From Serpentinicella alkaliphila (GTDB taxonomy: Bacteria > Bacillota > Clostridia > Peptostreptococcales > Natronincolaceae): a stretch of DNA of 64,000 nucleotides. How positions within the stretch are numbered: the stretch's first letter is position 1; the number at the start of each line of letters is the position of its first letter. The notes beneath the pieces are model-generated. The model was not told the DNA's origin. It did not search any database and saw only the letters and a list, made by a program, of their open reading frames with translations. The position numbers were made by a program, and so were the translations under genes. Of this stretch, positions 46,527 to 55,128 are shown piece after piece. The stretch covers positions 635,001-699,000 of the forward strand of contig NZ_CP058648.1 in NCBI RefSeq assembly GCF_018141405.1. The letters are read 5' to 3'.

Positions 46527-46563
46527 AATATAGGCCGATGGATTTTTTTCATCGCCCTATATT
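46527..46563 (-). terminator. Terminator of transcripts entering from the BCCT operon
   Basis: An imperfect 13-bp stem (AATATAGG-CGATG with CATCG-CCTATATT, one C-C mismatch) has a loop of seven T and two other bases. Six T follow on the minus strand. It separates the inserted operon from mbl. Confidence 0.78.
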
Positions 46564-46613
46564 GTTCTATTATTTAATTCATATGAATGGTAAAAACAAA
46601 TTTTTATACTCTT

Positions 46614-46635
46614 AAAAGAACGGATCAATCCACTC
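46614..46635. repeat. Left copy of a 22-bp direct repeat flanking the inserted operon
   Basis: The sequence AAAAGAACGGATCAATCCACTC matches 52784-52805 in 20 of 22 positions, same orientation. Some similarity continues to the left (TTTTTATACT against TTTTTATGCT). In this copy the hairpin is broken by the two changes. It looks like a leftover second copy of the spoIIID terminator at the mbl side. Confidence 0.7.
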
Positions 46636-46641
46636 AGATTA

Positions 46642-46671
46642 TTGACATACCCACTTTTGTAGGTTTGTCAA
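46642..46671 (-). other. Interrupted hairpin in the 3' region of the BCCT operon
   Basis: TTGACA-ACC-AC pairs with GT-GGT-TGTCAA around TTTT, with two symmetrical one-base mismatches. No T run follows on the minus strand. It could be a 3'-end stability element of the operon. Confidence 0.4.
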
Positions 46672-46741
46672 AATGTTAACGTTAAAAGCATGCTACTTCA
46701 TCTTTAACCGTTACAATAACATCAACTTTTCCTAAATTCAA

Positions 46742-48334
46742 CTAGCTATATTTTGCTTCAGTACTTGTTTTGTCTATAGATATTATTTCACTGGTTTCTA
46801 ACACAACAGTCTTAGGTGTTAACTGAGCTCCATAATCTTCTTTTAACCACTTTAATAATGAAAACAGCATAGTTATAAGTATTGGCATTAATGGTAAAGC
46901 AACTACAATTGACGCTAGTTGTACAGCTGTTAACCCACCAGTAGCAAGAAGTCCTACAGCAAAAACTCCTAAGAAGATTGCCCATAGAGTTCTATTCCAT
47001 TTATTTGGTTCTTCATGCCCACTAATTTCTTTTGTAACCTGTGCTGAAAGAGTAAATGCAGCTGAGTTTAAAGTTGTTGCCAGAAACACTATACAAAGAA
47101 TAGTAAATATAGGTATAATTAGCCATTTACCTGCTGGTAGAGTGCTCAAAATAGCTATAATTGTACCTGGAGTACCTACTTCACTAACAATCTTCGCCAC
47201 ATCCAAAGCACCAGATGTCTGTACATCTATAGCGTAACCGCCCCATATTGCGAAAAATACCCAACATCCAAAACTTCCAAAAATTAATTCTCCAAATACT
47301 ACCTGCCTAATTGTTCTGCCTCTAGATATTCTTGCAACAAACAATCCCATCATTGGTGCATAGGCAATCCACCAAGCCCAGTAGAATACTGTCCACCCCT
47401 CAGGGAACCCAGCGTTGGCTATTGGATCTGTCCATAGACTAAGTCTTATAAAATCATTAAACATTAAACCAAGACTATTTACCCAGAGATTTAATATGTA
47501 AATAGATGGACCTGCTATAAATACAAATATCAGTAAGAAATAAGCAATGTACGTATTAAGATCAGCAAGTTTTGCAATGCCCTTTTGTAATCCAGCGTAT
47601 ACAGTAATTGAAATAAGACTTGTGAAAATTGTTAATGTAATTAATTGTAGTTGAAAACTCTCTGGTATTCCTAACATATTAGCAATTAATGCTGTTACTA
47701 GAGGTACTGCTAAACCTAAAGATGTTCCAACCCCACCAATCATAGCAAAAATTACCAATGTGTTAATTAATTTACCTAATGTTCCCTCTGCCCTACCACC
47801 TATAACTCCCTTACAAGCAGTGCTGAGTCTTAAAGTAGATGCCCTTTTAACATGTATAGCGTAGGCTATTGGAATTGTCGGCAATGCATATATTGCCCAT
47901 GGCGTAATTCCCCAGTGAAACTGACCTAGTACCCCTGCCCACTCTGCAGCCATAATTGATCCTGCCTCAACTCCTAAAGGTGGTCCTCCCATATAGTAAA
48001 CTGGCTCTATAAACGCCCAGTATACTATAGCAATACCTATACCTGCACAAAACACCATTGCAGCCCAGGTGTAATCAGAAAATTCAGGTTTATCCTCAGG
48101 AGCACCTAATTTTATTCTCCCCCACCGACTAGATCCAAGCCATACAAGAAACAGAACAGAAAACAAACCAAATAGTAAAAATGACCATTTAAAATTAGTA
48201 GTTATAAACGCAAACACCGAATTTACCATAGCGGATCCCTTCTCTGGATTAACCACTAATGATACTGAAAAAAGAAGTGTTACAATAATTCCAGGTAACA
48301 TTAAAGAATAATCTATATTACTCTTATTTTTCAT
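46742..48334 (-). CDS. BCCT family transporter (betaine/carnitine/choline/DMSP type)
   Basis: A 530-residue protein with 12 predicted membrane helices. BCCT landmarks are GIGIAIVYWAFIEPVYYMGGPPLG (about 97-120), FHWGITPWAIYALPTIPIAYA (about 139-159) and VFYWAWWIAYAPMMGLFVARISRGRTIRQ (about 319-347), whose Trp residues line the binding site for a quaternary-ammonium or sulfonium group. It imports such a compound with an ion or by exchange. It is the last gene of a three-gene unit with two CoA-transferases, so the cargo is probably metabolised as a CoA thioester rather than kept as an osmolyte. No large regulatory tail as in osmosensing BetP. Confidence 0.92.
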   Translation of the reverse strand: MKNKSNIDYSLMLPGIIVTLLFSVSLVVNPEKGSAMVNSVFAFITTNFKWSFLLFGLFSVLFLVWLGSSRWGRIKLGAPEDKPEFSDYTWAAMVFCAGIGIAIVYWAFIEPVYYMGGPPLGVEAGSIMAAEWAGVLGQFHWGITPWAIYALPTIPIAYAIHVKRASTLRLSTACKGVIGGRAEGTLGKLINTLVIFAMIGGVGTSLGLAVPLVTALIANMLGIPESFQLQLITLTIFTSLISITVYAGLQKGIAKLADLNTYIAYFLLIFVFIAGPSIYILNLWVNSLGLMFNDFIRLSLWTDPIANAGFPEGWTVFYWAWWIAYAPMMGLFVARISRGRTIRQVVFGELIFGSFGCWVFFAIWGGYAIDVQTSGALDVAKIVSEVGTPGTIIAILSTLPAGKWLIIPIFTILCIVFLATTLNSAAFTLSAQVTKEISGHEEPNKWNRTLWAIFLGVFAVGLLATGGLTAVQLASIVVALPLMPILITMLFSLLKWLKEDYGAQLTPKTVVLETSEIISIDKTSTEAKYS

Positions 48335-48364
48335 TATTACAACTCCTTTACAATATTTTATAAT

Positions 48365-49543
48365 TTAAACTACCTTTTTACTTCTTAGATTTTGAACTTC
48401 CTCAACTGTAAACCCCATTTTAGTAAGTATGTCTTCCGTATGTTCTCCCAGCAATGGTGAAGAAATTTTTATAGCTGGAGGATTCTCGGATAACTTAATT
48501 GGATTTCCAACTAGTTTTATCTTACCTAATCCAGGATCATTAAGTTCAATTATCATATCTCGAGCTTTCAAATGAGGATTTTCGAAAGCTTCCTGTATAT
48601 TCTGAACTGATGCCACTGGAATACCTATTTTCTCCAACTTCTCTACTACTTCATTTCTAGTTTTCTCAGTAAAACTGTCTTCAATAATTTCCTTCAGCTC
48701 AAGATTATTTTTAATACGTGCTTCATTATCTTTGAATTTTTGATCAGAATGTATATCAGGTCCATTCAATACATTACAAAACTCTTTCCACATCTTATCA
48801 TTTTTTACTGCGATACTGACATATCCATCCTTTACTTTATAAACATCACAAGGTGCATAGTGGGCATTCATATTTCCCATTCTACTAATTATTTTACCAA
48901 ATGCCGTATATTCTAATATTGGATTTGTTGCCATTTGAATAAGAGATCCCAACATAGTTACCTCTACCTTCTGTCCCTTTCCAGTCTCTAACTTATTATA
49001 ATATGCAGTTGTTATACCTAAGAGTAACATCAAACCAGTATAACTATCCCCAATCGCTGGTCCAATTTTCGTTGGATCCCCCTCTGGAAATCCAGTCAGA
49101 TCCATAATTCCGCTCATAGCCTGAACAACATTGTCATATGCTGCAAATTTAGATAGTACACCCGAATCACCAAATCCCGATATAGACGCATAAATAATAT
49201 CTGGTTTAATTTCTTTCATCTGTTCATATCCAATTCCATAATTCTCTAAGGTCCCTGCCTTAAAGTTAGAACATACTATATCCGCATCTTTGACTAAATC
49301 GAAAATAATCTTTTTACCCTCTTCACTTTTAATGTTTAGAGTAATGCTTTTTTTCCCTCGATTAAAAGAGCTATAGTATCCACTATAATTGTTTTTAAAT
49401 GGCCCCCACCCCCTTGAAACATCTCCTTCAATTCTTTCTATCTTTATAACTTCTGCCCCAAAGTCTGCTAAGTTTAATGTGCAAAATGGCCCAGCATATG
49501 CATGGGTAAAATCAATTACTTTTACACCTTCTAAAAGATTCAT
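48365..49543 (-). CDS. Class III CoA-transferase (CaiB/BaiF family), catalytic Asp present
   Basis: A 392-residue family III CoA-transferase. The opening LEGVKVIDFTHAYAGPFCT and the block NRGKKSITLNIKSEEGK are typical. The Asp that forms the acyl-enzyme anhydride is present at D166 in GPAIGDSYTGLML. It moves CoA from one acyl-CoA to another acid. It follows its paralogue by 51 bases and precedes the transporter by 30 bases. Likely substrates are trimethylammonium acids such as carnitine or butyrobetaine, or DMSP; the sequence does not decide. Confidence 0.92.
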   Translation of the reverse strand: MNLLEGVKVIDFTHAYAGPFCTLNLADFGAEVIKIERIEGDVSRGWGPFKNNYSGYYSSFNRGKKSITLNIKSEEGKKIIFDLVKDADIVCSNFKAGTLENYGIGYEQMKEIKPDIIYASISGFGDSGVLSKFAAYDNVVQAMSGIMDLTGFPEGDPTKIGPAIGDSYTGLMLLLGITTAYYNKLETGKGQKVEVTMLGSLIQMATNPILEYTAFGKIISRMGNMNAHYAPCDVYKVKDGYVSIAVKNDKMWKEFCNVLNGPDIHSDQKFKDNEARIKNNLELKEIIEDSFTEKTRNEVVEKLEKIGIPVASVQNIQEAFENPHLKARDMIIELNDPGLGKIKLVGNPIKLSENPPAIKISSPLLGEHTEDILTKMGFTVEEVQNLRSKKVV

Positions 49544-49594
49544 TTTATTTCTCCTCTCCTTAAAGCTTTAAATTTTAGAAACTTACCCGATCAT

Positions 49595-50770
49595 TTAATT
49601 TTTTGCACTTTCCATATACTCTTTATTAATTCCAAATTCATTTAATATGTCATCTGTATCTTTTCCAAGTTCTGGTGCACATGAATCAAGTATAATAGGA
49701 GTATCACTTAATTCTATTGGTAGTTTTGGTACTTTGGTTTTACCCACTTCATTATCTACTATTTCCACCATAAAGTCATTTTCAACTATATGTGGATGGG
49801 TTACTATGCCCGGTACATCTAATACTTCCCCACTAGGTATGCCTACGGCTCTACATCTTTTCTCGATGTCGTATTTTGAAGTAGTTACTGTATACGACTC
49901 TACAATAGGTCTTAATTTATTTAGGTAATCATCACATCTTCCTTCATTAGTACTAAACCTAGGATCATCAATTAATTCTGGCATATAAATGACATGCTTA
50001 CATAGGTTTTTCCACTGTTCTTCATTGGCTACACCAATTGCAACGAAACCATCATTAGTCTTAAAAGTATCATAGGGAGCACAGGCAGGATCAAAATTTC
50101 CTTTTCTTGTCTGAATTTCTCCGCTCATAGAGTATGTAGCAGGAGCAGCTTCAATTATCGAGAATAGGGAATCTAATAATGAAACATCTATTTTTTGTCC
50201 TTTACCATTGATTTGTTTATTTATTAGCGCTAGCGTTATCCCTGTCGCTAGGTACCCAGCACCATAATACTCGCCCATAGCTACTCCCGCTTTGATTGGG
50301 TAACTATTAACAGTTCCAGTCATGTCCATAGAAACACCTAAAGCCTGTGCAACACAACTAGAACCTACTTTGTTTTTATACGGACCTGTGTGTCCAAAGT
50401 ATGAGTATGATGCATAAATTATTTTAGGATTTATTTTAATTACATCATCATAACCCAGTCCTAAACTCTCCATAACACCAGGACCATAGCTTTCGCAAAT
50501 TATGTCCACCTTTTCAATAATTTGTTTCAATATCTCTATCTCTTCTCTTTTGTTAATATCTAAAGTCATACTCTTTTTTCCAGAATTTAAGTAATTGAAG
50601 TATAAGCTTTTCCCTGCCTTTTGCGGTTTCCATTTTCTGCTTTTATTGCCTTCGTTAGGTTTTTCTACTTTTATTACCTCAGCTCCAAAACTAGCCAAAT
50701 ACATTGTTGTAAGGTTTCCTGCAAGGTTTTCTGTGAAATCCAGTACCTTAACTCCTCCAAGTGCTTTCAT
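49595..50770 (-). CDS. Class III CoA-transferase homologue, catalytic Asp replaced by Glu
   Basis: A 391-residue paralogue of the next gene, beginning LGGVKVLDFTENLAGNLTTMYLASFGAEVIKVEK, full length and undamaged. The site aligned with the catalytic Asp is E167 in AGVAMGEYYGAGYLA. That suggests either a changed mechanism or a structural partner that pairs with the Asp-bearing protein, as in heteromeric BbsEF or the two halves of DddD. It is the first gene behind a sigma54 promoter, with GAGAGGGGAG before its ATG. Confidence 0.9.
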   Translation of the reverse strand: MKALGGVKVLDFTENLAGNLTTMYLASFGAEVIKVEKPNEGNKSRKWKPQKAGKSLYFNYLNSGKKSMTLDINKREEIEILKQIIEKVDIICESYGPGVMESLGLGYDDVIKINPKIIYASYSYFGHTGPYKNKVGSSCVAQALGVSMDMTGTVNSYPIKAGVAMGEYYGAGYLATGITLALINKQINGKGQKIDVSLLDSLFSIIEAAPATYSMSGEIQTRKGNFDPACAPYDTFKTNDGFVAIGVANEEQWKNLCKHVIYMPELIDDPRFSTNEGRCDDYLNKLRPIVESYTVTTSKYDIEKRCRAVGIPSGEVLDVPGIVTHPHIVENDFMVEIVDNEVGKTKVPKLPIELSDTPIILDSCAPELGKDTDDILNEFGINKEYMESAKN

Positions 50771-50882
50771 TTTAAAACTCCCCTCTCTAAAATGTTTTTA
50801 GATAGTAATATTAACTAAGACTTTATAAGAACATTGACATTTAGTATATTTGTCCTAGTATATTTCTTTGTTAAGTATATAG

Positions 50883-50898
50883 AGCAAAAACTATGCCA
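50883..50898 (-). promoter_or_regulatory. Sigma54 (-24/-12) promoter of the CoA-transferase/BCCT operon
   Basis: On the minus strand TGGCAT-AGTTT-TTGCT matches the sigma54 consensus (TGGCAY-N5-TTGCW) at every conserved base, with GG and GC ten bases apart. It lies about 113 bases before the first CoA-transferase start. The neighbouring gene codes for a sigma54 activator. Confidence 0.85.
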
Positions 50899-50961
50899 AT
50901 CTATACATTGTTAATTTTCCAACATTTATCATGTATACAATCAAATAGTATTTAAATACAA

Positions 50962-50995
50962 AAAAATAGTTATTCAAGTTTGAATAACTATTTTT
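50962..50995. promoter_or_regulatory. Palindrome 1, likely activator binding site (and possible terminator)
   Basis: A 16-bp perfect inverted repeat with a 2-base centre (core TTATTCAA-GT-TTGAATAA). It lies about 65-95 bases upstream of the -24 element, the usual distance for a sigma54 enhancer. A and T tails at both ends mean it could also end the activator transcript. Confidence 0.6.
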
Positions 50996-51043
50996 CAAAA
51001 TCACCTTATAAATATTGATAATTAGCTAATACCTAAGTAGTTA

Positions 51044-51069
51044 AAATCTATTCAATTTTGAATAGATTT
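51044..51069. promoter_or_regulatory. Palindrome 2, likely activator binding site
   Basis: A 12-bp perfect inverted repeat (core CTATTCAA-TT-TTGAATAG) with the same TATTCAA-N2-TTGAATA core as palindrome 1. The two centres are about 78 bases apart. Degenerate related sites follow at 51068-51079 and 51097-51113. Confidence 0.6.
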
Positions 51070-51128
51070 CAAATATGAATAATCGAAAATAAAATTTTAT
51101 TATTGAATAATAATATCTTTGTTAACAG

Positions 51129-52508
51129 TTATTTATTCAATTCATTATCAATATATTTTTTTATAAGTCTATAAGCCTTTGGTTGACTGATTTTAAGCTC
51201 TTGAGCAACCTTAACACTATTTTTATACTTATTATATGTTTTAATAATAATTTGCTTTTCTAGTTCTTCTTTCATTTCATCCAAAGACTTGTTGTCTGTA
51301 TTAATTGTAGTTTTAGGTTTTTCATATACGTATAAATGTTTTGGTATATGCTGCGCAGTAATTTCAATATCCTCAACTAGAACTACAAGCTTTTCAATTG
51401 TATGAGATAACTCCCTAATATTACCAGGCCATGAATACGAACCTATTATCTTAATTGCTTCATTTGATATTGTATGATTTCTTTTATATGCTTTATTAAA
51501 CAAATTAATATAGTAATAAGTTAAGGCCAGTACATCTTCTTTCCTTTCTCTTAAAGAAGGAATTTCTATTTCAAAAACATTAAGTCTAAAATATAAATCT
51601 CTCCTAAAAGTCCCTAAGTCTACCATCTGCAATAAATTACAATTTGTTGCTGCAATTACTCGTATATCAACCCTAATGCTTTTCTGTCCACCAATAGGAA
51701 TAAACTCTTCATCTTGAATTACTTGTAGTAATTTTGCCTGTAGAGCTATTGGTATTTCCGATATCTCGTCCAAAAACAAGGTTCCTCCATTAGCCAATTC
51801 TATTAGGCCTTTTTTACCCTCCTTATTAGCACCTGAAAAAGCTCCTTTACAATATCCAAACAACTCTGATTCAATAAGATTATGACTTATACTTGCACAA
51901 TTAATATTCATAAAAGGTTTATCTCGTCTATCACTTTTTGAATGAATATACTTTGCTAAAAGACTTTTACCTGTCCCTGTCTCGCCCAGTATTAAGCAAG
52001 GAGATTTAACTTTAGAAATCTTCTTACATAAAGAAGTTATTTCTCTCATCTGATCACTTTGATAAATCAAATTCACATCTGAATCAACTAAATTTTTATG
52101 AGTTATCCCTACTTCATTAAATTCGCACTGTTGATGGGAAAGTTTATTAATACTATCTATATCATTCACACTCATTGCTACATATTTTATATCACCATTT
52201 TCATCAAATATAGGAACAGAAACCGTTAAAACATCTGCACCTAGTTTAGTAATTTGTTTGCGAGCTACCATTTTCTTCGTTTTATAAACTATCGGAAGAG
52301 TTGATTGTCCCCAATACGTTCCATCAAAAGATTGAAATTTTTTTCCAATCATACTCTCTGGAGAGACCCCATAATGTCTATAGCTTGCTTTATTTATATA
52401 AACTAGAGTATAATTATTATCAAAAACCATTATTTCGTCATGAAGATTATCGATGATTTCTTTAAAATTATCATTTTCAAAAACTTGCTCAATATTATCG
52501 AAATTCAC
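51129..52508 (-). CDS. Sigma54-dependent activator with PAS domain
   Basis: A 459-residue enhancer-binding protein: N-terminal PAS (about 10-120), central AAA+ domain with Walker A LGETGTGKSLLAKYIH, the sigma54-contact loop written GAFSGA instead of GAFTGA, Walker B GGTLFLDEI, and an R-finger region YFRLNVFEIEIPSLRERKED, then a C-terminal Fis-type helix-turn-helix (KVAQELKISQPKAYRLIKKYI). It should activate the adjacent -24/-12 promoter in response to a ligand sensed by PAS. The GTG at 52508 is chosen since AAGGAGG lies seven bases before it; the frame is open 13 codons further up. Confidence 0.92.
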   Translation of the reverse strand: MNFDNIEQVFENDNFKEIIDNLHDEIMVFDNNYTLVYINKASYRHYGVSPESMIGKKFQSFDGTYWGQSTLPIVYKTKKMVARKQITKLGADVLTVSVPIFDENGDIKYVAMSVNDIDSINKLSHQQCEFNEVGITHKNLVDSDVNLIYQSDQMREITSLCKKISKVKSPCLILGETGTGKSLLAKYIHSKSDRRDKPFMNINCASISHNLIESELFGYCKGAFSGANKEGKKGLIELANGGTLFLDEISEIPIALQAKLLQVIQDEEFIPIGGQKSIRVDIRVIAATNCNLLQMVDLGTFRRDLYFRLNVFEIEIPSLRERKEDVLALTYYYINLFNKAYKRNHTISNEAIKIIGSYSWPGNIRELSHTIEKLVVLVEDIEITAQHIPKHLYVYEKPKTTINTDNKSLDEMKEELEKQIIIKTYNKYKNSVKVAQELKISQPKAYRLIKKYIDNELNK

Positions 52509-52783
52509 GTATAACCCTCCTTGTACTTTGCTACCAAACTTCTTCAACCCACCAATATATCTTAAGTTAAAAAAATATAACCTATTTTGTATAATTCTAT
52601 TTTGATATCTATTACCTTCTTTTATTGACTATATTACATAAATCTAAGTGTAATATGCTCTGCTTAAAATAGAAAAATAGATATTAAATATATCTACTTT
52701 TTTAGTATAACACAGTATTTACTTTTTCAAATGAGTTTGTTTCTTCACCATTATAAATGTTTAATTTTTATGCTAGCACACTG

Positions 52784-52807
52784 AAAAGAGTGGATCAATC
52801 CACTCTT
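52784..52807. terminator. spoIIID terminator and right copy of the 22-bp direct repeat
   Basis: AAGAGTGGA (52786-52794) pairs perfectly with TCCACTCTT (52799-52807) around TCAA, followed on the minus strand by TTC. It lies 10 bases after spoIIID. The same sequence with two changes is found at 46614-46635 at the far edge of the inserted operon. Confidence 0.75.
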
Positions 52808-52816
52808 CTCATGATC

Positions 52817-53077
52817 TTATCTGCTATTAACAGCTTTTTTATATTTCATCCTAGTCGCTTTTCCACCTCTAATATGCCTCTCAGCTTTATTAATATCAAG
52901 AATATTTTTCACTTGATTCGCTACTAAAGGGTTTATCTTAGGAAGTCTTTCCGTTACATCCTTGTGGACTGTACTTTTACTTACGCCAAAAACTTTAGCG
53001 GTTTGCCGTACCGTAGCCTTCTCATCTAAAATAAAATTGGCTATCTGCACAACCCGCTTTTCTATATAGTCTTTCAA
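52817..53077 (-). CDS. spoIIID: Sporulation regulator SpoIIID
   Basis: An 86-residue DNA-binding protein of the mother cell. YIEKRVVQIANFILDEKATVRQTAKVFGVSKSTVHKDVTERL includes the helix-turn-helix (about 21-42), and the C-terminal basic tail (ERHIRGGKATRMKYK) that contacts the minor groove is present. It reprogrammes sigma-E genes. It normally lies directly upstream of mbl; here about 6.5 kb of other genes lie between. Confidence 0.96.
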   Translation of the reverse strand: MKDYIEKRVVQIANFILDEKATVRQTAKVFGVSKSTVHKDVTERLPKINPLVANQVKNILDINKAERHIRGGKATRMKYKKAVNSR

Positions 53078-53167
53078 CGTAGCAACCCCCCTAATTATAG
53101 TGTCTTACTCTATAATATGAGGGGTTAAATAGTTTTAGAATTAATTATTCATTAAAATTCGCCTAAT

Positions 53168-54001
53168 TTAATTAATTTTTGGTAAAAATAATTGTGGATT
53201 TACTAATTTTGTATCATTTATTACTTGAAAATGTAGTAAAGGACCTTCTTCTGATTTAGCTAAAGAAGTTTTTCCAACAGCACTTATAACCTGTCCTTTT
53301 TCTACAAACTCCCCTACAGAAACCATGGCTCCAGTAGCAAGATTACTATAACGTGTTAATAAATATTCATCATGTTGCAATGTAATAATTATACCTAAAA
53401 GTTTATCCGTTATTACCTCTATTACTTCTCCATCTAAGGCAGCTCTCACAGGAGTTCCTTCCTTTGCATGAATATCTATTCCCCTATGTGTTTTCCACTG
53501 ATTTAGTGTTTTATGATAAACCAGATGGTCCTCTGCATAAGGCATTCCAATACTTCCCTGCACAGGTAGAATCATATTGTATATTACTGCTTTATTCGAA
53601 GTTTCCACTACAGGCTCTTCTACAGTTTCTACCACAGTTTCTTCTTTTATATCATTTTTATTTTCTTCTGGTTTAATACTTTCATTTTTATTCTCTTCCT
53701 TTTGCTTTTCCGAAGGTTCTTTCGTCTCATTTCCCATTACAACCTGGTCATCCTCTTCCTCTTCCTTAGCAGAATTTTCTTCAACCAGGGTTATATCCGG
53801 GCGGTTATAGTTATTTTCTTCATTTCTCCAATTCTCTTCTGAAAAATAGTGATTATCTGGCTCTTGCCTAGTTACCCAGAAGCCGGTAACGCCTACAATA
53901 CAGACACAAAGTAATAAAATAATATAGAATCCCTGTCTGTCTAAAAAAGCATATATTCCTTTTTTTCCTCGTTTATTGTTATTATTGTTTTCTAAGGGCA
54001 T
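53168..54001 (-). CDS. spoIIQ: SpoIIQ-like M23 family protein
   Basis: A 277-residue membrane-anchored protein: one membrane helix (about 21-43), an acidic low-complexity linker (about 70-137) and an LytM/M23 domain (about 143-277). Forespore SpoIIQ forms a channel with mother-cell SpoIIIAH. Zinc ligands are visible at H172 and D176 (HRGID) and H257 (LHF), but the catalytic His of the usual HxH is Leu255 (PLLHF). So metal may be bound while peptidase activity is doubtful. The ATG at 54001 follows GGAGGTGG; an earlier GTG lies too close to that site. Confidence 0.9.
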   Translation of the reverse strand: MPLENNNNNKRGKKGIYAFLDRQGFYIILLLCVCIVGVTGFWVTRQEPDNHYFSEENWRNEENNYNRPDITLVEENSAKEEEEDDQVVMGNETKEPSEKQKEENKNESIKPEENKNDIKEETVVETVEEPVVETSNKAVIYNMILPVQGSIGMPYAEDHLVYHKTLNQWKTHRGIDIHAKEGTPVRAALDGEVIEVITDKLLGIIITLQHDEYLLTRYSNLATGAMVSVGEFVEKGQVISAVGKTSLAKSEEGPLLHFQVINDTKLVNPQLFLPKIN

Positions 54002-54066
54002 ATATCCCACCTCCACCTGTAATTATGTCCATCACTCCATAATTTATACAGGTAAGGTTAATATTT

Positions 54067-55071
54067 CTATTTGTAGCTTTTTATTTTATTTAATGTTATT
54101 CCTTGATAATAATGACTTAAAATCTCTTCGAAATCACTACCCTGTTTTGCCATTCCATTAGCTCCCCATTGACTCATCCCTACACCATGCCCATAGCCTC
54201 TTGTTGTAAATTCAACAGAACTTCCATTAATATCAACATTAAAGTCTGCAGACCTAAGATCAAACATTCTTCTAATTTGGCTTCCTGTAAATGTTTGATC
54301 ACCGATTTGTATTTCTTTAATAGAGCCCCCTTGAGTTCTTTGTATTATTTTTATTTGTGATGCCAAGTTTCTCTCACTTATTTTAATTGAGGATTTTTCT
54401 CTTTTCATTCTATTTATAAACTCTTTTACAGTTATAACTTTGTTATCTACTAACACTGGTGATCCTTGTTCATAAGGGCTAGATACACTTCTTAAATATG
54501 GTTTAGCAGTTGCAAATACATCTTCAGAGTTTTCAGTAGCCCCACCACTAGTTGAATGATATAAAGGTTCAATTGGATTCATATTATATGTCATGACTAC
54601 TCCAGTAGTGGAGTTAACTGCCTCTTCAATTTTACTCCAATATTGATCAAACCACTTTTGTCCATGTCTCTTTAATAACTCCTCAGTAGATAGCCATTCT
54701 TGGCAATGGGTATGGCTAGTACATAAAACTGCGCTAGGATGTTCCGGATGGCCCCCTTGCTTACTGTGATTCATATAACGCCAAATTGCATATGTCCGTG
54801 CCGCTACAGCTTGAGCCTTTAATGCTTCGATTTCAAAAGCTGCGGGCATCTCCGAAGCTACTACATTTAATAAATAGTCTTCTAAATATAATTCCATAGT
54901 CTGCTTTGTTTCATGATTATATATTTTAATAGATAAATCCGACTCAATAATAGCTCTCTCCTCAACCCTGTTTCTGGGTAAAATATTTATATCACAACTG
55001 GTTAATATAACTAAAGGAATTAAAACAACAACTACAACAAAGCTAAATATTGCAAAAAAAATACCCCTCAT
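54067..55071 (-). CDS. spoIID: Stage II sporulation protein D (peptidoglycan lytic enzyme)
   Basis: A 334-residue membrane-anchored lytic transglycosylase that thins septal wall during engulfment. After an N-terminal membrane helix (about 5-25) come the SpoIID landmarks: EDYLLNVVASEMPAAFEIEALKAQAVAARTYA with the catalytic Glu, HPEHPSAVLCTSHTHCQEW (zinc site), and GYGHGVGMSQWGANGMA. The start at 55071 is chosen because AAAGGTGG lies nine bases before it; an ATG three codons earlier is too close. Between murA and spoIIQ as in Bacillus. Confidence 0.95.
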   Translation of the reverse strand: MRGIFFAIFSFVVVVVLIPLVILTSCDINILPRNRVEERAIIESDLSIKIYNHETKQTMELYLEDYLLNVVASEMPAAFEIEALKAQAVAARTYAIWRYMNHSKQGGHPEHPSAVLCTSHTHCQEWLSTEELLKRHGQKWFDQYWSKIEEAVNSTTGVVMTYNMNPIEPLYHSTSGGATENSEDVFATAKPYLRSVSSPYEQGSPVLVDNKVITVKEFINRMKREKSSIKISERNLASQIKIIQRTQGGSIKEIQIGDQTFTGSQIRRMFDLRSADFNVDINGSSVEFTTRGYGHGVGMSQWGANGMAKQGSDFEEILSHYYQGITLNKIKSYK

Positions 55072-55128
55072 TTGTGACATCCACCTTTATAATTTTTTAT
55101 TTTATCCATTAAACTGCAGATAAAATTT

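Noticed and set aside
50962-50995. Palindrome 1 as only a terminator of the sigma54 activator
   Set aside because: The 2-base centre is too short for a normal loop, and a second palindrome with the same core but no T run lies closer to the activator gene, which fits a protein-binding site better; a double role remains possible.
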